NCBI GenBank assembly: GCA_016202745.1
Contig: JACQOB010000067.1
Span: 1 to 6,060 of the forward strand
DNA from: Candidatus Aenigmatarchaeota archaeon
GTDB lineage: Archaea; Aenigmatarchaeota; Aenigmatarchaeia; QMZP01
DNA length: 6,060 nucleotides
Reading direction: 5' to 3'
In this document: positions 4,480-6,060 of the stretch, piece by piece
Position numbering within the stretch: the stretch's first letter is position 1
Layout: every line of letters begins with the position of its first letter
Position numbers and translations under genes: made by a program
The notes under the pieces: model-generated
What the model was told of the DNA's origin: nothing
The model's input: the letters and a program-made list of their open reading frames with translations, nothing else
Database searches by the model: none

Positions 4480-5052
4480 TTAACCCTGGACAGCCCGGTA
4501 TTTCACGTATTCTTCAATCCCGGCGCCGAGGGCTTCCATCTCAACCTTCCAGCCGGTTTCCCTGAGCAGCCCGATTTCCTTCCTTAGCTGCGGCGGCCTG
4601 AACCTTTCCACGAAGTCCAGGACTGCAAGCTCATCGTGCGACATCTTTATTGTTTTCCCGCGCATATGCGCATAATCCGCTGCGGTTATCCCGCCTAACC
4701 TGACCTTCATTGCAGGCCTGCCCTTTGGGGACGGGTTCCTTGAAAGCTGCGCATAAGCCAGGTATGTGTAGAAGGAGACGGGGTCCATGTCGCCGAAATA
4801 GGCGACCTTCACCGGCTCAAGCCGCTTCAGGAAGTCCAGGCATTTGCCTGACGGCACGCCCCTGCCGCACATGAAAAGGTAATTGTCCCTGAGCGCAGTC
4901 CTGTTCGCAAAAACCGCCACGGCCTTCTGGAATACGTGAGGCTTCTCAAACAAGACGACATGCCTTGGGTTTTCAGGGTTCCCATATACAAGAAAACCGT
5001 CACGCATGTGAAACTCGCCCATCTTCCTCAGGGTGCGGACTGCATCTTCCAT
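4480..5052 (-). CDS. Stand-alone TOPRIM protein resembling Topo VI A/Spo11
   Basis: The 190 residues resemble the TOPRIM half of topoisomerase VI subunit A and Spo11. VVLFEKPHVFQKA (32-44) matches the 'VEKEAVFQRL' segment with metal-binding E36. GRGVPSGK (63-70) matches 'GKGYPD'. VAYFGDMDP (83-91) matches the DxD motif (D88, D90). LRKEIGLLRETGWKVEMEAL (156-175) matches the C-terminal 'EL..ML..G.K.E.EAL' segment. The winged-helix domain that carries the DNA-cutting tyrosine in Topo VI A is absent; only about 30 residues precede the TOPRIM. It might bind Mg2+ and act as a nuclease or accessory factor, or be a decayed relative; the JetD/DUF2220 TOPRIM families are the alternative. Start ATG at 5052 lies one base after the stop of a glutaredoxin remnant. 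The gly after DP is replaced (DPVS). Confidence 0.72.
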   Translation of the reverse strand: MEDAVRTLRKMGEFHMRDGFLVYGNPENPRHVVLFEKPHVFQKAVAVFANRTALRDNYLFMCGRGVPSGKCLDFLKRLEPVKVAYFGDMDPVSFYTYLAYAQLSRNPSPKGRPAMKVRLGGITAADYAHMRGKTIKMSHDELAVLDFVERFRPPQLRKEIGLLRETGWKVEMEALGAGIEEYVKYRAVQG

Positions 5053-5053
5053 G

Positions 5054-5107
5054 TTACTTCATCCCCAGCGCCTTCTTTATGGCGCCCTTGTCAAAGCCGA
5101 TTATCTT
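5054..5107 (-). pseudogene. Glutaredoxin 3'-end remnant
   Basis: In the minus frame this codes for KIIGFDKGAIKKALGMK followed by TAA (5056-5054), closely matching the last residues of the intact glutaredoxin at 5449-5685 (KIIVGFDKGAIKKALNLH). At DNA level 5067-5100 and 5462-5495 agree at all but one position; beyond that there is a 3-base gap and then the match stops at 5107/5108. Directly upstream in frame is TAG, and no CxxC half exists. It is therefore the broken 3' end of a second glutaredoxin gene, cut off by the promoter of the orphan gene at 5169. Its stop is one base before the TOPRIM ATG. Confidence 0.8.
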
Positions 5108-5139
5108 CTATGGTAATATTGTTTTGCAGGTAAAATAAG

Positions 5140-5148
5140 CTTAAATTT
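5140..5148 (+). promoter_or_regulatory. TATA-like box of the 97-aa orphan gene
   Basis: CTTAAATTT is centred 25 bp before the ATG at 5169, within an AT-rich 60-bp stretch that begins exactly where the glutaredoxin remnant ends. The TTTTATAT just before the ATG is too close to serve as the TATA box. Confidence 0.5.
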
Positions 5149-5168
5149 CTTGCTGCCATTTTATATCC

Positions 5169-5462
5169 ATGATTAAAAGAGTGGGGATATACCTCAACAC
5201 ACCGCATGAGATGCTAGCCGGATATGTCAGCGGCTATCTGGAAACTCTCAGAGATCACAATAAGATAGGGCAGATTGAAGAAGTAAACATTGGTAGCTCC
5301 ATAGAATTTAGATGGCATGTAACAACATATTCCCCCATTCAGGCGCAGGCGCCGCAGATTGAGTCTGAGCTGAACCCCAAGATAAGCGGGTTTCTGTCAA
5401 GAAGGAATGTGAATCCTTGTCAATACAGGCTGCGCGTCGATGAGCTGCCTAATGAAGATTGA
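5169..5462 (+). CDS. Orphan protein B, 97 aa, distant paralogue of 4132-4467
   Basis: ATG at 5169 and TGA at 5460-5462 encode 97 residues. Likely layout: strand RVGIYLNT (4-11), helix about 13-30, strand IEEVNIGSS (36-44), strand EFRWHVTTYS (46-55), strand QYRLRVDEL (85-93) and an acidic tail (PNED). It aligns colinearly with the gene at 4132-4467: M1, K3, L9, L24, L27 and I33 match without gaps, then RW, I-x3-L and YRL-x-V. Identity is low, so the relationship is probable rather than proven. No catalytic or metal motif is visible. It opposes its neighbours, overlaps the glutaredoxin 3' end by 14 bp tail-to-tail, and is flanked by two copies of a glutaredoxin 3' end, suggesting arrival by insertion or duplication. 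Confidence 0.65.
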   Translation: MIKRVGIYLNTPHEMLAGYVSGYLETLRDHNKIGQIEEVNIGSSIEFRWHVTTYSPIQAQAPQIESELNPKISGFLSRRNVNPCQYRLRVDELPNED

Positions 5463-5685
5463 GCGCCTTCTTTATTGCGCCCTTGTCAAAGCCGACAATA
5501 ATCTTCCCGTCTATGTCTATCACCGGCACGCCATACTGGCCTGACTTGCTTATCATTTCCTGCTGGGCCTTCTCGTTCCCCGCCACGTCGATTTCCGTGT
5601 ACTGCACGCTGTTCTGCCTGAAGAACTCCTTGGCCATCTTGCAATACGTACAGGTGGGCGTTGAGTAGATTATTACCTTTGGCAT
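5449..5685 (-). CDS. YruB-type glutaredoxin
   Basis: A 78-residue thioredoxin-fold protein, the usual length of the glutaredoxin-like YruB/NrdH-type group. It carries the redox-active C12-T-Y-C15 after STPT, the cis-proline motif GVP (P54), the strand VIDIDGKIIVGF (55-66) and a C-terminal helix (KGAIKKAL). It should reduce disulfides or act as an electron donor in the cytoplasm; the partner reductase is not in the window. ATG at 5685 is preceded by GAGGTG with a 4-base spacer, so this gene has a leader and SD, unlike most neighbours. Its stop TAG (5451-5449) overlaps the convergent orphan gene. A diverged copy of its last codons lies at 5054-5107. Confidence 0.94.
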   Translation of the reverse strand: MPKVIIYSTPTCTYCKMAKEFFRQNSVQYTEIDVAGNEKAQQEMISKSGQYGVPVIDIDGKIIVGFDKGAIKKALNLH

Positions 5686-5689
5686 AATT

Positions 5690-5695
5690 CACCTC
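5690..5695 (-). promoter_or_regulatory. Shine-Dalgarno site of the glutaredoxin gene
   Basis: GAGGTG on the minus strand lies 4 bases before the ATG at 5685. A TATA-like CTATATTAG at 5724-5716 would place the transcript start near 5695, at the SD itself. Confidence 0.6.
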
Positions 5696-5703
5696 TTTTT
5701 ATA

Positions 5704-5720
5704 ATTAGCCGCTGGCTAAT
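5704..5720. repeat. Perfect palindrome upstream of glutaredoxin
   Basis: ATTAGCC-GCT-GGCTAAT is a perfect 7-bp inverted repeat with a 3-base centre, lying between the 49-residue zinc-ribbon gene and the glutaredoxin start. It overlaps the TATA-like CTATATTAG on the minus strand, where a bound dimer would block TBP. It could equally form a 3' hairpin for the upstream gene. Confidence 0.45.
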
Positions 5721-5750
5721 ATAGATTTCATAAAGCCAGACCCGCTGCCG

Positions 5751-5900
5751 CTAGCCGGCCTTCTTCTTGAGCACCCTGTCGCAGTCTGGGCACATGCCGG
5801 GCTGCTTGAACATGGACCTGCACACCATGCAGGCGTATATATCCTTCTCCCTTTTCTCCTCGTCACCCTCTTCCTGCTTCTTGGTGTCAGCTGATTTCAT
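5751..5900 (-). CDS. Small zinc-ribbon protein, 49 aa
   Basis: ATG at 5900 and TAG at 5753-5751 encode 49 residues. A charged, mostly acidic N-terminal half (about 1-20, KKQEEGDEEKREKD) is followed by one zinc ribbon: C24-x2-C27, nine residues, then C37-x2-C40, with MCPDCDRVLKKKAG at the end. Such one-ribbon proteins are common in archaea and often act as protein or nucleic-acid binding adaptors; no specific function can be assigned. It lies 65 bp upstream of glutaredoxin on the same strand, so they may be co-transcribed or separated by the palindrome at 5704-5720. TTATATAA at 5938-5931 is its best TATA box, giving a leader of roughly 9 nt. Confidence 0.75.
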   Translation of the reverse strand: MKSADTKKQEEGDEEKREKDIYACMVCRSMFKQPGMCPDCDRVLKKKAG

Positions 5901-5930
5901 AACCCGGCCCCTTATAATTGGCGCCCGCTC

Positions 5931-5938
5931 TTATATAA
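5931..5938 (-). promoter_or_regulatory. TATA box of the small zinc-ribbon gene
   Basis: TTATATAA on the minus strand is centred about 34 bp before the ATG at 5900. A second candidate, AATTATAAG near 5911-5919, is too close to the ATG. The box contains the TAA stop of the possible 24-codon ORF just upstream. Confidence 0.45.
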
Positions 5939-6005
5939 TCTCAGGTGATCTGCTCCGCCTGGTAGAACATCCTGAAATGGTAATGTAGACTTTTCCGGCC
6001 TTCAT
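5931..6005 (-). CDS. Possible 24-aa ORF
   Basis: ATG at 6005 and TAA at 5933-5931 encode 24 residues beginning MKAGKVYITISG and ending in an Arg/Ser-rich stretch. Support comes from its signals rather than its protein: TATATAAT on the minus strand is centred 25 bp before the ATG, and AGGTG stands 6 bases before it. The spacer is a run of six C's. It could be a tiny protein, a leader peptide for the zinc-ribbon gene, or a chance ORF in a non-coding transcript. I do not recognise it. Confidence 0.3.
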   Translation of the reverse strand: MKAGKVYITISGCSTRRSRSPEII

Positions 6006-6011
6006 GGGGGG

Positions 6012-6044
6012 CACCTATATTACTATATTATATACAATATTATT
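6012..6044. promoter_or_regulatory. AT-rich, probably bidirectional promoter
   Basis: A run of overlapping TATA-like sequences (CTATATTACTATATTATATACAATATT, read across 6015-6041 in pieces) separates the minus-strand ORF starting at 6005 from a plus-strand ATG at 6045. On minus, TATATAAT is well spaced for 6005. On plus, CTATATT (6015-6021) is about 27 bp before 6045. Confidence 0.4.
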
Positions 6045-6060
6045 ATGGGCAGGGCAAGGG
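6045..6060 (+). CDS. Possible start of a plus-strand gene (partial)
   Basis: ATG at 6045 opens a frame reading MGRAR at the right edge, with a TATA-like sequence about 27 bp upstream. Only five codons are visible, so the product cannot be named. The promoter spacing is the only support. Confidence 0.25.

Noticed and set aside
4480..5052. TOPRIM protein as a Wadjet JetD subunit
   Set aside because: No JetA/B/C-like genes are nearby and the VFQ and C-terminal segments fit Topo VI A better; kept only as an alternative.
5941..5985. Box C/D sRNA-like arrangement (GTGAT then CTGA on +)
   Set aside because: The C-box match is partial, no internal C'/D' boxes were found, and the distance between the boxes is too short.
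1..6060. CRISPR array or insertion sequence
   Set aside because: No regularly spaced direct repeats and no transposase motif were seen; the only long direct repeat is the glutaredoxin 3' end.

Overview
The window looks like archaeal chromosomal DNA, possibly from a small-genome (DPANN-type) lineage; the lineage is a guess. Several things point to Archaea. The tRNA-Thr gene is interrupted twice, has U73 and lacks an encoded CCA. Most genes carry a TATA-like box about 25 bp before the ATG, as in leaderless transcripts. Small Cys-rich proteins and winged-helix regulators are also typical. From about 300 onward the DNA is moderately GC-rich; the first 300 bases are visibly A+T-rich.

Left part (1-1630): the C-terminus of a membrane protein and a 35-residue charged ORF (both +) run convergently into a tyrosine recombinase with a C-terminal zinc ribbon (-). 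The recombinase starts 72 bp beyond the 3' end of a tRNA-Thr(UGU) gene on the same strand. This is the usual layout of an element integrated at a tRNA 3' end, and the element would extend leftward out of the window. The tRNA gene holds one putative intron in the D-stem and one next to the anticodon.

Spacer (1628-1865): no gene. It contains the tRNA promoter and a compact cluster of hairpins, including a predicted three-way junction.

Middle (1866-4064, all -): an SDR oxidoreductase, a 47-residue Cys-rich protein and a 426-residue multi-winged-helix regulator lie close together in that transcription order. Each has its own TATA-like box, so they may be semi-independent rather than a strict operon.

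Right part (4065-6060): minus-strand genes for a 190-residue stand-alone TOPRIM protein resembling the C-terminal half of Topo VI A/Spo11, a YruB-type glutaredoxin and a 49-residue zinc ribbon alternate with two short plus-strand orphan genes (4132-4467 and 5169-5462). The two orphans appear to be distant paralogues. The second lies between the intact glutaredoxin gene and a broken second copy of a glutaredoxin 3' end, which directly abuts the TOPRIM start codon. This duplication scar around an orphan gene is the most unusual structure in the window. The right edge is an AT-rich, apparently bidirectional promoter, with a possible 24-codon ORF on - and the first codons of a possible gene on +.
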